NCBI GenBank assembly: GCA_040386075.1
Contig: JAZKGE010000027.1
Span: 1-64,000, forward strand
DNA from: UBA4416 sp040386075
GTDB lineage: Bacteria; Bacteroidota; Bacteroidia; B-17B0; Aurantibacillaceae
Length of the DNA stretch: 64,000 nt
Direction of reading: 5' to 3'
The position numbers and the translations under genes were made by a program. This document shows, piece by piece, positions 52,123 to 63,018 of the stretch. The notes under the pieces were generated by a model. That model saw nothing but the letters and a program-made list of their open reading frames with translations. It did not search any database and was not told where the DNA came from. Position 1 is the first letter of the stretch, and the number at the start of each line of letters is the position of its first letter.

Positions 52123-53667
52123 ATGTTTCAAGAACTGAGTGAACAAGAAGAATTAAGAAGAGAAAAATTAGCTGAACTAAAAAAGTTAGGCATCGATCCA
52201 TATCCGGCCGAGGAGTTTAAAATAAATGTTACCGCTCACGACATTAAAGAAAATTATGAGCGGGATAAATTAAATTATAAAGATATCAGTTTGGCTGGTC
52301 GTATCATGAGTGTGCGTGATATGGGTAAAGCTGCCTTTGCTGTTATACAGGATAGTACAGATCGTATCCAGATCTATGTTCGCAGAGATGATATTTGTCC
52401 GAATGAAGAGGATAAGGTATTGTACGACATTGTATGGAAAAAATTAATTGATCTTGGAGATATCATTGGCATTGAAGGTTATGTGTTCACTACTAAAACA
52501 GGTGAAACATCTATTCACGTTACATCTTTCAAATTATTAAGTAAATCATTAAAGCCATTACCTGTTGTAAAAACAGATGCCGATGGAAATGCATTTGATG
52601 AAGTATCAGATCCTGAATTCCGTTACCGTCAACGTTATGTAGATCTGATCATTAATCCAAAAGTTAAAAAAACATTTGAGCAACGCACAAAGATCATTTC
52701 ATCTATTCGTAATTTCTTAAACGATAATGGGGCTTTAGAAGTTGATACACCTGTATTACAATCCATTCCGGGAGGAGCAGCAGCACGTCCGTTCCTTACG
52801 CATCACAATGCATTGGATATTCCGTTATACTTGCGTATTGCTAATGAATTATATTTAAAACGTTTGATCGTTGGTGGTTTTGATTGGGTGTATGAGTTCA
52901 GCCGCAACTTCCGTAACGAAGGAATGGACAGAACACATAATCCTGAATTTACAGTATTGGAATTTTATGTGGCTTACAGAGACTATTTCTGGATGATGAA
53001 TACCACAGAAAAATTATTAGAAAAAATAGCAATGGATCTGCACGGAACAACTGAACTAACCGTTGGTGATAAGACCATTAATTTTGCGCCACCGTTCAAA
53101 CGCATTACGATCATGGATGCCATTAAAGAAAACACAGGCATTGACGTAAGTAAAATGGACGAAGCTGCTTTAAGAGATGTGTGTAAGCAATTACATTTAA
53201 CGATCGATGAAACAATGGGTAAAGCCAAACTGATCGATACATTGTTCGGAGAGAAATGTGAAGGTAATTATATCCAGCCAACATTTATTACAGACTATCC
53301 GGTTGAGATGAGTCCTTTAACAAAAAAACACAGAACAGAAGCAGGATTGGTAGAACGTTTTGAGTTAATGATCAATGGGAAAGAAATTGCCAATGCGTAT
53401 TCCGAATTAAATGACCCTATCGATCAGCGTGAGCGTTTTGAAGATCAGGTGAAATTAATGGAACGTGGTGATGATGAAGCGATGTTCATTGATTATGACT
53501 TCCTGCGTGCGTTGGAATATGGTATGCCTCCAACAGCTGGCATTGGTTTTGGTATCGACCGCTTGTGTATGTTGCTAACCAATCAACCATCTATACAGGA
53601 TGTTTTATTGTTTCCACAAATGCGTCCCGAAGTTCAAACTGTTGCCACCGAAGAATTAGAAAAATAA
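52123..53667 (+). CDS. lysS: Lysyl-tRNA synthetase, class II
   Basis: 514 residues. OB-fold anticodon-binding domain (about 60-150), then class II motifs: EFRYRQRYVDLIINP (motif 1 region), FRNEGMDRTHNPEFTVLEFY (motif 2) and GIGFGIDRLCMLLTNQPSIQ (motif 3). The C-terminal part ends MRPEVQTVATEELEK. Charges tRNA-Lys. Followed 3 bp later by a lipoprotein gene. Confidence 0.97.
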   Translation: MFQELSEQEELRREKLAELKKLGIDPYPAEEFKINVTAHDIKENYERDKLNYKDISLAGRIMSVRDMGKAAFAVIQDSTDRIQIYVRRDDICPNEEDKVLYDIVWKKLIDLGDIIGIEGYVFTTKTGETSIHVTSFKLLSKSLKPLPVVKTDADGNAFDEVSDPEFRYRQRYVDLIINPKVKKTFEQRTKIISSIRNFLNDNGALEVDTPVLQSIPGGAAARPFLTHHNALDIPLYLRIANELYLKRLIVGGFDWVYEFSRNFRNEGMDRTHNPEFTVLEFYVAYRDYFWMMNTTEKLLEKIAMDLHGTTELTVGDKTINFAPPFKRITIMDAIKENTGIDVSKMDEAALRDVCKQLHLTIDETMGKAKLIDTLFGEKCEGNYIQPTFITDYPVEMSPLTKKHRTEAGLVERFELMINGKEIANAYSELNDPIDQRERFEDQVKLMERGDDEAMFIDYDFLRALEYGMPPTAGIGFGIDRLCMLLTNQPSIQDVLLFPQMRPEVQTVATEELEK

Positions 53668-53670
53668 TTT

Positions 53671-54207
53671 ATGCGTAAGATAATCTATTATAGTTTGCTT
53701 TTGTTTACTTTAGGTTTTTTCTCTTGTGGAGAAACACCTAAAGTAGAAGAGCCAAAAAAACCACGCATCTTTCCTGAGTACAGCGAAGCTCTGGATGAGA
53801 TCATCCGTTCCAAGGATGGCGTTATTCGTGGCGTTGACTTGAACAGTAAAGCGGTATTAATCACAAAAACAGAAACCAAAGAACCGTCAGAGGTAGATCA
53901 TGATTATTTATATTTTGAATACAAGATCGATAGCGTAACTAATTATTCGGTAGCATATAATTTACAAAAAGACAGCTTGGATGAAGTAGAAGTGCAAATT
54001 AACTGCAGCGACCTGGATCTGAGCTCTCGCTTATTTACCGACCTTAAAACATATTACGAAAAAAAATTGCCTAACCCAACCGAGGATAAAGGCTTTGTGG
54101 TTTATAATTGTTTTGAAGGTCAGCGTAAGCCTTTTGTGGTTTCTTTAACGGATAACAGTACGCCAAGCATGGGCATTATTAATCTGGTTATCTATAAGGA
54201 TAAGTAA
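53671..54207 (+). CDS. Putative lipoprotein of unknown function
   Basis: 178 residues. Signal with lipobox (LLLFTLGFFSC-GETPK) and a mature alpha/beta region (SEALDEIIRSKDGVIRGVDL, DYLYFEYKIDSVTNYSVAYN). No family recognised. It starts 3 bp after lysS and is probably co-transcribed, although a functional link is not implied. Confidence 0.7.
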   Translation: MRKIIYYSLLLFTLGFFSCGETPKVEEPKKPRIFPEYSEALDEIIRSKDGVIRGVDLNSKAVLITKTETKEPSEVDHDYLYFEYKIDSVTNYSVAYNLQKDSLDEVEVQINCSDLDLSSRLFTDLKTYYEKKLPNPTEDKGFVVYNCFEGQRKPFVVSLTDNSTPSMGIINLVIYKDK

Positions 54208-54210
54208 TGC

Positions 54211-54765
54211 TTATTTTATGATAATACCTTTTGTATTATCTTTAATGTACTTCTTGAATTCTTCTAAGTTTTTATAAGGAAAATACATATCTCCTGAATG
54301 TTTATTATATTGTCTTTCTACAAGACTATCATTTTTAAAATAATAATCATAGGTCGTATTCTCGTAGGAATTGTTAAATGAATCTGTTTTGCATTGATAG
54401 TTGTATTCAATGAGTTCTAATGAATTGGGAAGTGTTTTGAATTCGAAAAATATGGATTGGTAATAGTCCTTAAATCTATTTGTTTTATCTATGATATAAA
54501 CGTCTTCGGTTTTATAGAATTTATCTTTCTTAATATAATACCATCCTGTATCCAAATTCAATGTTTTGTTCCCAATAAAAAATAGTTTATTAATAGTTTT
54601 AGAGACAAGGCATACCGCGGCAGAAGTATCTTTTTGAAACTGTTTATAGAACCATTCCTTTGTAATGATGTCCTCCTTAATAACAGTCGATTCTTTTTGT
54701 TTATCAACTCCCTGGTTGCAACTTATAAAGCCTATGAAGAACAAATATATAAGTTGATGTTTCAT
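54211..54765 (-). CDS. Putative lipoprotein of unknown function
   Basis: 184 residues. Signal with lipobox (YLFFIGFISC-NQGVDK). The rest is Lys/Tyr/Asp-rich with no recognised domain. It follows the gene at 54772 by 6 bp on the same strand. More AT-rich than lysS. Confidence 0.62.
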   Translation of the reverse strand: MKHQLIYLFFIGFISCNQGVDKQKESTVIKEDIITKEWFYKQFQKDTSAAVCLVSKTINKLFFIGNKTLNLDTGWYYIKKDKFYKTEDVYIIDKTNRFKDYYQSIFFEFKTLPNSLELIEYNYQCKTDSFNNSYENTTYDYYFKNDSLVERQYNKHSGDMYFPYKNLEEFKKYIKDNTKGIIIK

Positions 54766-54771
54766 TTGCTG

Positions 54772-55767
54772 TTAGTATTGATATAATAACTTCACGATCC
54801 TGATGGTTTTATTTGCGGGATCACGAATAATATAAGAGTTCACTTTTTTATTGGCATCAGTAACGTAGCTTATTTCTTTTAATAATACGCCGTTTTTAAA
54901 ATGTCTTTCGGTTAGTAAACAGTCATTGTTGTCATACTCGTAGGTTCTTAACTGTTCTACATCGCCATTGCTGTTACTCTTATAAGAAGCTACTGTGAGC
55001 TGCCCTTTTTTGTTGTAAGTGAACAAGCTGTTCTGGGTGATCCATGCAACGGTATATTGTTCGTTGATAGACAAAGGTTGTTTCTCGTCATTCAATGTGT
55101 AAATGATTTCTTTGTAAGGTCTTCCCTCATCATTCTGACAGATCTTTTTGTATTGATTTTTTCCTGTAGATAAATAGTTGAATGTCTCCTCGCTGAGGAT
55201 GAATTGCCCACCTAATTTAAAATCAGCTTTATTCTCAGCTACATTGGTTTCTTTACAACGTTTTTCTTTTTCTACTTTACCATCACCCGAGTAGTCATAG
55301 TAGTTGCTCTCGTAATACGGACCATCGTTGTAGCGTTTCAATTTCAATAAGTTATTCTCGTTATAAAAATAAGTAGTGGAAACGGTATCATACACATATT
55401 CGTTTTTGGTATAAGAACGACCTGCACTCACTAATCTTCGATGTCTGTAAACAGGCTCTGAATGATACTCTTTTTGGATGATCTTGATAATGGAGGTGTA
55501 ATAAAAACGGGTCAGTAAGCCATTGGGGTTAAACTCGTAATAGTTCAATAAGCCTTTGTCTTCGGCCACCTGCATATCTTTTTTGTCGATAATGTCAAAG
55601 GTGATCGACTTTATTTTTTGAGATCTGATATACTCAGTATTAAACGGCAACTGACTTTCAAAAGCTGTTTCGGCAGTTGGGATAAGGGTTTGAGCTAAAA
55701 GGGATGAGCTATGAATTATGAGTGATAAGGTAAAAAACACATATAGTATCTTGTATCTTAAGTTCAT
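54772..55767 (-). CDS. Exported protein with RHS/YD-like strand repeats
   Basis: 331 residues from ATG at 55767 (MNLRYKILYVFFTLSLIIHS); a further in-frame ATG at 55791 overlaps the upstream gene and is less likely. After the signal peptide come short repeats of the form YEFNPNGLLTRFYY, YFYNENNLLKLKRYN, TYNKKGQLTVASYKSN and YEYDNNDCLLTERHF. These resemble isolated YD/RHS beta-strand repeats. Function unknown. 4 bp after the YyaL-type gene. Confidence 0.65.
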   Translation of the reverse strand: MNLRYKILYVFFTLSLIIHSSSLLAQTLIPTAETAFESQLPFNTEYIRSQKIKSITFDIIDKKDMQVAEDKGLLNYYEFNPNGLLTRFYYTSIIKIIQKEYHSEPVYRHRRLVSAGRSYTKNEYVYDTVSTTYFYNENNLLKLKRYNDGPYYESNYYDYSGDGKVEKEKRCKETNVAENKADFKLGGQFILSEETFNYLSTGKNQYKKICQNDEGRPYKEIIYTLNDEKQPLSINEQYTVAWITQNSLFTYNKKGQLTVASYKSNSNGDVEQLRTYEYDNNDCLLTERHFKNGVLLKEISYVTDANKKVNSYIIRDPANKTIRIVKLLYQY

Positions 55768-55771
55768 TGTA

Positions 55772-57790
55772 TTATGTAGTACCTTCTTCAATTTGCTTTA
55801 ATGCTTCTTCAACAGTTTCGGTTGGTAATAAACAGCTGTTGTTTTTACAAACATAGATCAATGTTTGTCCTTCAACATACCGGCTTTTTAACAAGGGTAG
55901 ATCTGATGCTTTTTCGCTTAAGGCAAATATCACATTTGGAGGTGATTGTTTATAAAGGGAGCTTATTTTTTCATTAACAGTTTTACCAACAATTACTACT
56001 TCGGTTTGAGGTTTAAGTAATTGTAGTAATAGGAGAGCCCAATTGCTGTATCCGGGCCCATAAGCCTCAATTTCTTTGATAACTGACCTTAAAAGGTTCT
56101 CAGAGATCTGTCTGTAGTTGGCGTCATCAAAATAAACAGATAGTTTATACAAATTGATGGCCATTTGTGAGCCGGAAGCCGGAATCACATTATCACTCCA
56201 TTCGGCTTTACGCACTATTAACTTTTCCTGTGAAGAATCCGTAAAGAAAAACGTTTGTTGCGATTCATCATAAAAATAGGTGGTGGCGTACTGGGTCAGT
56301 TGCTTTGATTTTAAAAGCCAGGCTTCATCAGCGGTAATTAAATATACCAACATAAATGCATCAGCTACAAAAGCATAATCTTCTAAAAAACCTGAAATCG
56401 AAGTACTGGCATTGATCACCCTAAGTATTTGACCGTTTGCTTTACAATAGTTTGTTACCAGAAAATTGGCATTCGTTAAAGCCAGGTCTTTAAATTCTTG
56501 CTCATCAAAAATCAGGTAAGCCTCTGCCAAAGCCTTACACATGAGACCATTCCAGGAAGCTAGTACTTTATGGTCCAATCCGGGTTTCACTCTTTTCTCA
56601 CGTTCTTTTAATAAAACAGCATTGCAGGTTTTTATCTTTTCCTTTAATTCAGCAACAGATAAATGATATTTCAGAGCGATCACTTTTTCGTCTGTGTCGC
56701 GCATCAATACATAGTTGTCGTCTTCCCAATAGCCAACATCGTTTACGCAATAATAATCAGCAAAAACATCAAAATCGTTTTTCAATAATTTGTGCAGTTC
56801 TTCTTTCTGCCACACATAATATTTTCCCTCTACGCCTTCACTATCCGCATCCAGTGCCGAAAAAAAGCCGCCCTCTTCATTCATCAATTCGCGTTTTACA
56901 AAGGCAATGGTTTCATATACAGTTTGTTTGTAAAGCTCATTTTTATTTTGTTTGTAAGCCTGGCTGTATAAACTAATGAGTTGCGCATTGTCATACAACA
57001 TTTTTTCAAAGTGTGGCACTTTCCAGTAAAGGTCTGTACTGTATCTTGCAAAACCACCGCCAAGCTGATCATAAATACCACCCCAGGCCATTTTCGTTAG
57101 TGTAAGATCCAGATGTTTTTTGATCTGCGGGTCATGTGCATAAAAATTATAATTCAATAAAAACAAATAATTGTTGGGTAATGGAAATTTTGGCGCTCGG
57201 TTTGGTCCGCCATGTTCCATGTCAAAAGCCTGCTTCCATTTGTAAACTGAATTATTCAGGCTTTGAATATCAAAAGCATTCTCATTTTTTTCTTTCGGAA
57301 TCTCCAGTTGTTCTAATCCATCTGTTAAATGCGAAGCATATTCATAAGCCTTATCAGGATTTGTTTTAAACAGATCAGCCAAATTGCTCAATACATTTAA
57401 CCATTGATGTTTTTGAAAATAAGTGCCTCCGTAAATTGGTCTGCCATCAGGTAAGGCAAAGCAATTCAGTGGCCAGCCGCCTTGCCCTGTCATTAATTGC
57501 ACGGCACCCATATATACCATATCAATATCAGGTCTTTCCTCTCTGTCAACTTTAATATTGATGAAATGTTCATTCATAACGTTTGCTACGGCTTCATCTT
57601 CAAAACTTTCATGTTCCATTACGTGGCACCAATGGCAGGCACTATAACCAATACTTACTAAGATCAATTTATTCTCTTTTTTTGCAAGAGCCAGCGTTTC
57701 ATCATTCCAGGCATACCAATTCACAGGATTATTAGCGTGTTGGAGTAGGTAGGGACTGCTTTCTTTACTGAGTTGATTTAAGTGGTTCAT
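55772..57790 (-). CDS. YyaL/SPATA20-type thioredoxin-domain protein (DUF255)
   Basis: 672 residues, normal for the family. N-terminal thioredoxin-like domain with YSACHWCHVMEHESFEDEAV (Cys52-Cys55) and IKVDREERPDIDMVYMGAVQ, then GGWPLNCFALPDGRPIYGGT. The remainder is an alpha/alpha barrel resembling sugar isomerases or epimerases (GGIYDQLGGGFARYSTD, KVPHFEKMLYDNAQLI). Cytoplasmic, conserved from bacteria to man, biochemical role unsettled. Confidence 0.92.
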   Translation of the reverse strand: MNHLNQLSKESSPYLLQHANNPVNWYAWNDETLALAKKENKLILVSIGYSACHWCHVMEHESFEDEAVANVMNEHFINIKVDREERPDIDMVYMGAVQLMTGQGGWPLNCFALPDGRPIYGGTYFQKHQWLNVLSNLADLFKTNPDKAYEYASHLTDGLEQLEIPKEKNENAFDIQSLNNSVYKWKQAFDMEHGGPNRAPKFPLPNNYLFLLNYNFYAHDPQIKKHLDLTLTKMAWGGIYDQLGGGFARYSTDLYWKVPHFEKMLYDNAQLISLYSQAYKQNKNELYKQTVYETIAFVKRELMNEEGGFFSALDADSEGVEGKYYVWQKEELHKLLKNDFDVFADYYCVNDVGYWEDDNYVLMRDTDEKVIALKYHLSVAELKEKIKTCNAVLLKEREKRVKPGLDHKVLASWNGLMCKALAEAYLIFDEQEFKDLALTNANFLVTNYCKANGQILRVINASTSISGFLEDYAFVADAFMLVYLITADEAWLLKSKQLTQYATTYFYDESQQTFFFTDSSQEKLIVRKAEWSDNVIPASGSQMAINLYKLSVYFDDANYRQISENLLRSVIKEIEAYGPGYSNWALLLLQLLKPQTEVVIVGKTVNEKISSLYKQSPPNVIFALSEKASDLPLLKSRYVEGQTLIYVCKNNSCLLPTETVEEALKQIEEGTT

Positions 57791-57854
57791 GGTAAGATAT
57801 CTTTAGCAATTGAGAAAAATAAAATTAGCAGAAAAAGGTGAGATAGAAGAATAT

Positions 57855-58937
57855 CTAGTTTGCTTTTGACCTTTTTTGATATAAATACGAATTAGCGGTA
57901 TTTATTTTAAGGGTAATTTCGGGTCCTCCGCTTGTTTTTGAAGCGTTTGCTAATTTGGATAAGTTGAGGTCGTAGCTTAACCCTAAAGAGAATTGTTCTC
58001 TTCTGTCGTAAGAAAACGAAACGATCAGCGCATCGTTAGATCTGTAAAAGCACCCAAAATTTACAGACGATCTTTTGATAATGCCGGTGTATACAGAATT
58101 TTCTTTGATATAATATTTAATAACAGTACCGGCTAATAATTCCTTTGATAGTCCCTGAAATTGCAATAAGTAGGAAGGCGCAATGCCAATGTTGGTATGT
58201 GGAACACCAAATAAAAAATCGCCATGTAAAACATATTTCATGTATAATTTTAAGCCATTGTTAGATACAAACGATTTGTGATTTGTGTTAATGTGATATA
58301 TGGAAATTCCAATATTTGCTTTTGTTTGTTTATTTAAGCTGATCATTTTATCGGCGCGTTTATAGTTCCAGTTTAAACCACCCGCAAAATCAGTATGAAT
58401 AAATGATTGAGAATTGATATTTTCTCCGTTTTGAATGCTTGAATTATATTCATAACCATCAAACTGATTTGAGAAAACCAGTTTTGAAAAGTCAATTTTG
58501 TATTGCGCTAAACTTCCCTGCAGACCAAGAGATAGTTGACTATTTTGACTAATGGGAACAAATGTTGCCAGCGAAACGTTGGCTTGGGTTACGGCCATAT
58601 TCCCACTTCCTGCTTTATCTGAATATACGGAAAGGCCACCGGCAAAACGATTAAAGGAACTTTTAGTAAAGGTCATCGATTGGCCTTCTACTTTATCCCA
58701 GTTTGTAGTTTTAAATCTGCTCTCAACAGAAAGGCCATAAGTTTTGTAAGGGGTAGCTACGCTTCTCCACTGGTCCCGATAGCATAATGAAGCTCGTAAA
58801 ACACTTGATTCGCCGGTTAAGGCTGGATTGATCAAAGAAGGATTTTCATTGAATTGAGAAAAATGAATATCCTGCGCTTTACAATTACCAAACTGTAAAA
58901 ATAAAAATGCAATCAATATGTAACAACCCTGCTTCAA
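57855..58937 (-). CDS. PorP/SprF-family outer membrane protein
   Basis: 360 residues. Signal peptide ending at CKAQ, then QDIHFSQFNENPSLINPALT, the N-terminal hallmark of the PorP/SprF family, followed by amphipathic strands of an outer-membrane barrel. Members are encoded next to T9SS type B cargo and are needed for surface attachment of that partner. The gene lies 5 bp after the 1309-residue cargo gene, so the two form a unit. Confidence 0.92.
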   Translation of the reverse strand: MKQGCYILIAFLFLQFGNCKAQDIHFSQFNENPSLINPALTGESSVLRASLCYRDQWRSVATPYKTYGLSVESRFKTTNWDKVEGQSMTFTKSSFNRFAGGLSVYSDKAGSGNMAVTQANVSLATFVPISQNSQLSLGLQGSLAQYKIDFSKLVFSNQFDGYEYNSSIQNGENINSQSFIHTDFAGGLNWNYKRADKMISLNKQTKANIGISIYHINTNHKSFVSNNGLKLYMKYVLHGDFLFGVPHTNIGIAPSYLLQFQGLSKELLAGTVIKYYIKENSVYTGIIKRSSVNFGCFYRSNDALIVSFSYDRREQFSLGLSYDLNLSKLANASKTSGGPEITLKINTANSYLYQKRSKAN

Positions 58938-58942
58938 TTTAG

Positions 58943-61900
58943 TTATCTAATTAATGTAATGTCTCCTTTTTTGGTTATTTTAGAATTGTTAACCATCTCT
59001 GCTTTTATATAATATACAAACACATCCGGTTCAAGTATTTTACCTTTGTATTTTCCATCCCAACAAAATCCCGAATTTGTTGATTCATAAATCTTCTCAC
59101 CCCATCTGTCATAAATGGCAATATAAAATGTATTGACGCAGTCTTCCCAGCCACGTAAACAAAATTCATCATTTAAACCGTCTCCATTTGGCGATAAAGC
59201 GTTTGGCACACTATAGCTAATATCTTCTGAGCATAATTCTTTTATAAAAACCATAATACATGCCTGGGTTGTACAAGAACCTAAAGATGTTTGCGCACAA
59301 TACGATGTATTTACCGCAGGAGCAACAGTTATACTTGTACAGGTTAAACAACTGATACCCTGATTTGGCAACCATGTAAAATTGGAACTGCCTTCAGAAA
59401 ACAAGGTAGTTTGTTCGCCGGCAAATATTGTGACATTTGGACTCACCATTATTGTGGGTGTGTCTAATGCATCGAGCACTTGTGTTGTTGCTGTTGCTGT
59501 ACAACCCTGTGAGTTTGTTACACTCAATGTGTAAATTCCCGGTTCGTTTACCGTTGGTTGATTTGTATTTCCTCCGCTTACTATCCCGGGCCCGCTCCAA
59601 GCGTAAGTGCCAATACCTGAGCCTGCTATTGTAACAGTGTTTATAAAACAACTTAATGTATCGTTGCTGTTAGCATTTGCTATTGGCATTAAAATTTGTT
59701 GTATAACAGTTGTGGTATCAGTAGATGAACAACCATTTGCAGGATTGGTTACTGTTAACGTGTAAACCCCCGGTGCGTTTACTATAGGATTGGGAGTATT
59801 GGATCCACTCATAATACCCGGGCCAGCCCATGCATAATTACCTGTTCCACTACCTGCAATTGGAACCTGAGTTACAATACAGGTTAGTGAACTATTGTTA
59901 GATGCATTTGCAAGAGGAACACTGGTGTTTTGTTCAATATGAATGGTGCTGGATGAAACACACCCATTTGAGGGATTAGTAACATATAATGTATAATTAC
60001 CTCCGGTTGTTACAGTTATTGAATTCGTGTTCATGCTGCCTGGCATCCATGTATATGTTATTAAAGGTGTCTCAGAATAACTGGCTATATCAATTGTGGG
60101 ATGTGAACAGGTAATGGTACCGGTTGAATTAGTAAGGATATCGGCAGTATTGGAACTTTGATATACAGCTATAGTAGAGGAAGCCGAACAGCCATTAGCA
60201 TCAGTTACGGTTAATGAATATGTACCGGGTAAATTTACGCTTACTGATGGCGCGCTAGTTGTAGAAACTATTCCCGGCCCCGACCAGCTATAAGTAGATG
60301 CACCGCTGGCCCCTGTCAATGAAACAGTGGAAGGATTACATCTGATAGAATCACTGGCACTTATAGTTGCTACAAGGGTTTGAGTATTAACCAAATTAAC
60401 CGACGCGATATATGTATTGCAATTGCTTGTTACAGTAACGTCATATATTCCGGGACAAAGATTATTTATACTACTGGTAGTTAAAGTGCTATTTAATAGG
60501 CTTGTACCATTGCTCCAATAATAATTAAACGGTGGGCAACCAACTACCGATACGTTGGCTGAGCCATTACATTGACAGCTTAAAGGGTTACTTTGTGTTA
60601 CGTTATATGTTGGTAAAATAGGTGTAAATTTTGAAATGTATACATCGGATAATCCTGCGTGCGTTCCGTCGTAATACGATGACCAGGTTGGCATTAGTGG
60701 ATAAGAAGTGTTGTTCATAAGACCTGAACAGGCTCCTGCTAAATATAAATTGTTTGATGCATCTACGGCAATATGAGCCCCTCTGTCATCACCATCGCCA
60801 CCCAAATAACTTGCCCATAGTTGTTGACCGGAGTTAGCGAACTTTGTAATAAAATAATCATATACCCCATTTAAAGTAGTATCCCGGTAACCTCCATTGC
60901 AGTTTGCTTTTGTAATTATATCTGAAGATTGCGTATCAAAACCGCAGTATAAGTTCCCACAACCGTCAATAGCTAACATATTCTCAAAAGTGTAAACTCC
61001 AAAATTAAGTTCGGTACTCGTGCCTCCATAAAAGGTAGCCCAAAGACGGGTGCCGTTGTTATCAAATTTTAAAATGAAAGCGTCAGATGCTCCACCTATA
61101 TTTCCCTGGAAATAGCTATTCGCACCCGGATTAAAAATAGGAAAATTAAGGGAATGCGTTCTGCCAGCTACAAAAACGTTTCCGGACTGATCGGTAACAA
61201 TCGAATATCCTACCTCCTGGTTCGTGTCACCATAATAAGTTCCCCATAAGAGTGTCCCATTATTTGAAAACTTGGAGATGAACGCATCCGATTGAAATAT
61301 ACCTCCGGTAAATGCCTGGCTATAGGCCGTTCCGCCAGAATTTAGTAAAGGCATATCGGCAGACTCTGTAAAACCGGTAAGAAATACATTTCCCGAAATA
61401 TCAGTGGTAATTGACATTCCCCATTCGTCGCCTTGCGCACCTCCGTAAAAAGTCGCCCAAAGCCTGTTACCGGCATTATCAAATTTTAATATAAAGGCAT
61501 CCATAGTGGCGGCGCCTATCGTCTGGAAATAAGTTCCGGCATTTAAAACGGGAAAGCCAGGTGAGTTGGTGTAACCAGTTACAAAAACATTCCCGTTTAA
61601 ATCTGCCTTGATTGAAAAAGCCATATCGTCAAATTCTCCTCCGTATAAAGTAGCCCAAAGCCGGTTACCAGCATTATTAAATTTTAAAATAAATACTTCC
61701 GAAAAGTTATTAATTACTCCCTGAAAATAAGTGCCAGCATTTAGTAAGGGAAAATTAGATGAACCAGTGGTTCCTGTTATAAAAATATTGCCATTTGAAT
61801 CGGTTGTGATTGAATTTGCGTTATCTCCACTGTTTCCTCCGTAATAAGTAGACCATAACAGATTACCGTTAATATTAAATTTTGAAATAAAAAAATCGGT

Positions 61901-62872
61901 TTGACCACCAGGCAATGTCCCCTGAAAATACGGTCCGGTTTGAGTTGGAAAATTTACGGAATTCGTGCTGCCCGTCACGTAAAAATTACCTGATAGGTCG
62001 GTGGTTACAGACGTGGGATACTCAGAATTATAGCCGCCAAAAAAGGTGCCCCATACAAGCTGTGGATCTATTGTTAGATCGCTGGTTAAGCGGTTAACGC
62101 GTGAGTGTGGGAAATCAAATGAAATAGTTGATTCATAACCATCATCGTTATTTAATTTAATATTTTTATTTTGGGTTTGAACAAATCGCGTTTTAATTTC
62201 TTTTTGATCTAAGAAACTAACAGGTTTTTTTTCACTGAGGTTACCCAGTGTGTTCGAAATTTCCAGTTCACCTTGTTCATTTATGTCAATAGGTTTTTTA
62301 GAAACATATGCCATTTTAATTTTTTCGGGATCACCTCCCGGATGCACCACAAAATCATATTTGAAGCCCTTGTTGTTGCTGTTATATAAAACCCAATCAA
62401 TGTGTGGGTAGATGTTTTTTATTATAACCTTTTCATAGCTATATACATCGGTGATACCATCTTTACAATGCCCTAAAAAATACTGACTGAAGTGGTTGCT
62501 TTTGTTCTCTGTTATAATATTTTCTTTTTTAATTGTAGCGCCCTTTAGGGTCATATCAAAACGGTTCCATTCTGTTTTAGCATCATCTTCTTTTATGGAA
62601 TTTTTAACTAGAGTATAAGTTAACCCCTGTTCTGTCACGTACAAATTGACGCCAGGCGCTTGAACTGTATATAAAACAAACGGCACAGGCTTTCCATCAA
62701 AATCGGTTAACTGTCCTTTATTTTCAGTAAAGAGTACAGGTACTTTATTAAGAAAATCTTGCGTGTTATTGCTTTCTGTAGGTTTTATAGTTGTTGCGTG
62801 AAATGTAGAACACACAAAGACAAGCATCAGAAAGCTGAATTTAAAATAAAATTTATTTAAAAATAGAGGCAT
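58943..62872 (-). CDS. Giant T9SS type B protein with SBBP and Ig-like repeats
   Basis: 1309 residues. Signal peptide, a ~250-residue N-terminal domain (VPVLFTENKGQLTDFDGKPV), about eight SBBP beta-propeller repeats (WATFYGGAQGDEWGMSITTD, GNVFVTGYTNSPGFPVLNAG), then at least four SprB/Ig-like modules (YSWSGPGIVSTTSAPSVSVN, YTLTVTNPANGCSSTDTT). The C-terminus is a gliding motility-associated type B sorting domain (NALSPNGDGLNDEFCLRGWE, IYDRWGEKIYEST). A surface adhesin-like or structural protein, attached with the PorP/SprF partner. Confidence 0.92.
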   Translation of the reverse strand: MPLFLNKFYFKFSFLMLVFVCSTFHATTIKPTESNNTQDFLNKVPVLFTENKGQLTDFDGKPVPFVLYTVQAPGVNLYVTEQGLTYTLVKNSIKEDDAKTEWNRFDMTLKGATIKKENIITENKSNHFSQYFLGHCKDGITDVYSYEKVIIKNIYPHIDWVLYNSNNKGFKYDFVVHPGGDPEKIKMAYVSKKPIDINEQGELEISNTLGNLSEKKPVSFLDQKEIKTRFVQTQNKNIKLNNDDGYESTISFDFPHSRVNRLTSDLTIDPQLVWGTFFGGYNSEYPTSVTTDLSGNFYVTGSTNSVNFPTQTGPYFQGTLPGGQTDFFISKFNINGNLLWSTYYGGNSGDNANSITTDSNGNIFITGTTGSSNFPLLNAGTYFQGVINNFSEVFILKFNNAGNRLWATLYGGEFDDMAFSIKADLNGNVFVTGYTNSPGFPVLNAGTYFQTIGAATMDAFILKFDNAGNRLWATFYGGAQGDEWGMSITTDISGNVFLTGFTESADMPLLNSGGTAYSQAFTGGIFQSDAFISKFSNNGTLLWGTYYGDTNQEVGYSIVTDQSGNVFVAGRTHSLNFPIFNPGANSYFQGNIGGASDAFILKFDNNGTRLWATFYGGTSTELNFGVYTFENMLAIDGCGNLYCGFDTQSSDIITKANCNGGYRDTTLNGVYDYFITKFANSGQQLWASYLGGDGDDRGAHIAVDASNNLYLAGACSGLMNNTSYPLMPTWSSYYDGTHAGLSDVYISKFTPILPTYNVTQSNPLSCQCNGSANVSVVGCPPFNYYWSNGTSLLNSTLTTSSINNLCPGIYDVTVTSNCNTYIASVNLVNTQTLVATISASDSIRCNPSTVSLTGASGASTYSWSGPGIVSTTSAPSVSVNLPGTYSLTVTDANGCSASSTIAVYQSSNTADILTNSTGTITCSHPTIDIASYSETPLITYTWMPGSMNTNSITVTTGGNYTLYVTNPSNGCVSSSTIHIEQNTSVPLANASNNSSLTCIVTQVPIAGSGTGNYAWAGPGIMSGSNTPNPIVNAPGVYTLTVTNPANGCSSTDTTTVIQQILMPIANANSNDTLSCFINTVTIAGSGIGTYAWSGPGIVSGGNTNQPTVNEPGIYTLSVTNSQGCTATATTQVLDALDTPTIMVSPNVTIFAGEQTTLFSEGSSNFTWLPNQGISCLTCTSITVAPAVNTSYCAQTSLGSCTTQACIMVFIKELCSEDISYSVPNALSPNGDGLNDEFCLRGWEDCVNTFYIAIYDRWGEKIYESTNSGFCWDGKYKGKILEPDVFVYYIKAEMVNNSKITKKGDITLIR

Positions 62873-63018
62873 AAGCTTCTTTTTAATTTGGTAAAAAGTA
62901 TTCTTTTATAAACCTAATTAAAAAAAACAGTTAAAATAGTATAAACTTAGTATCTGGTGGCTTTTGCCGAGTAACTGGTACTTTATGCTACTTATCTGGC
63001 TACTATTTTTAATAGGTA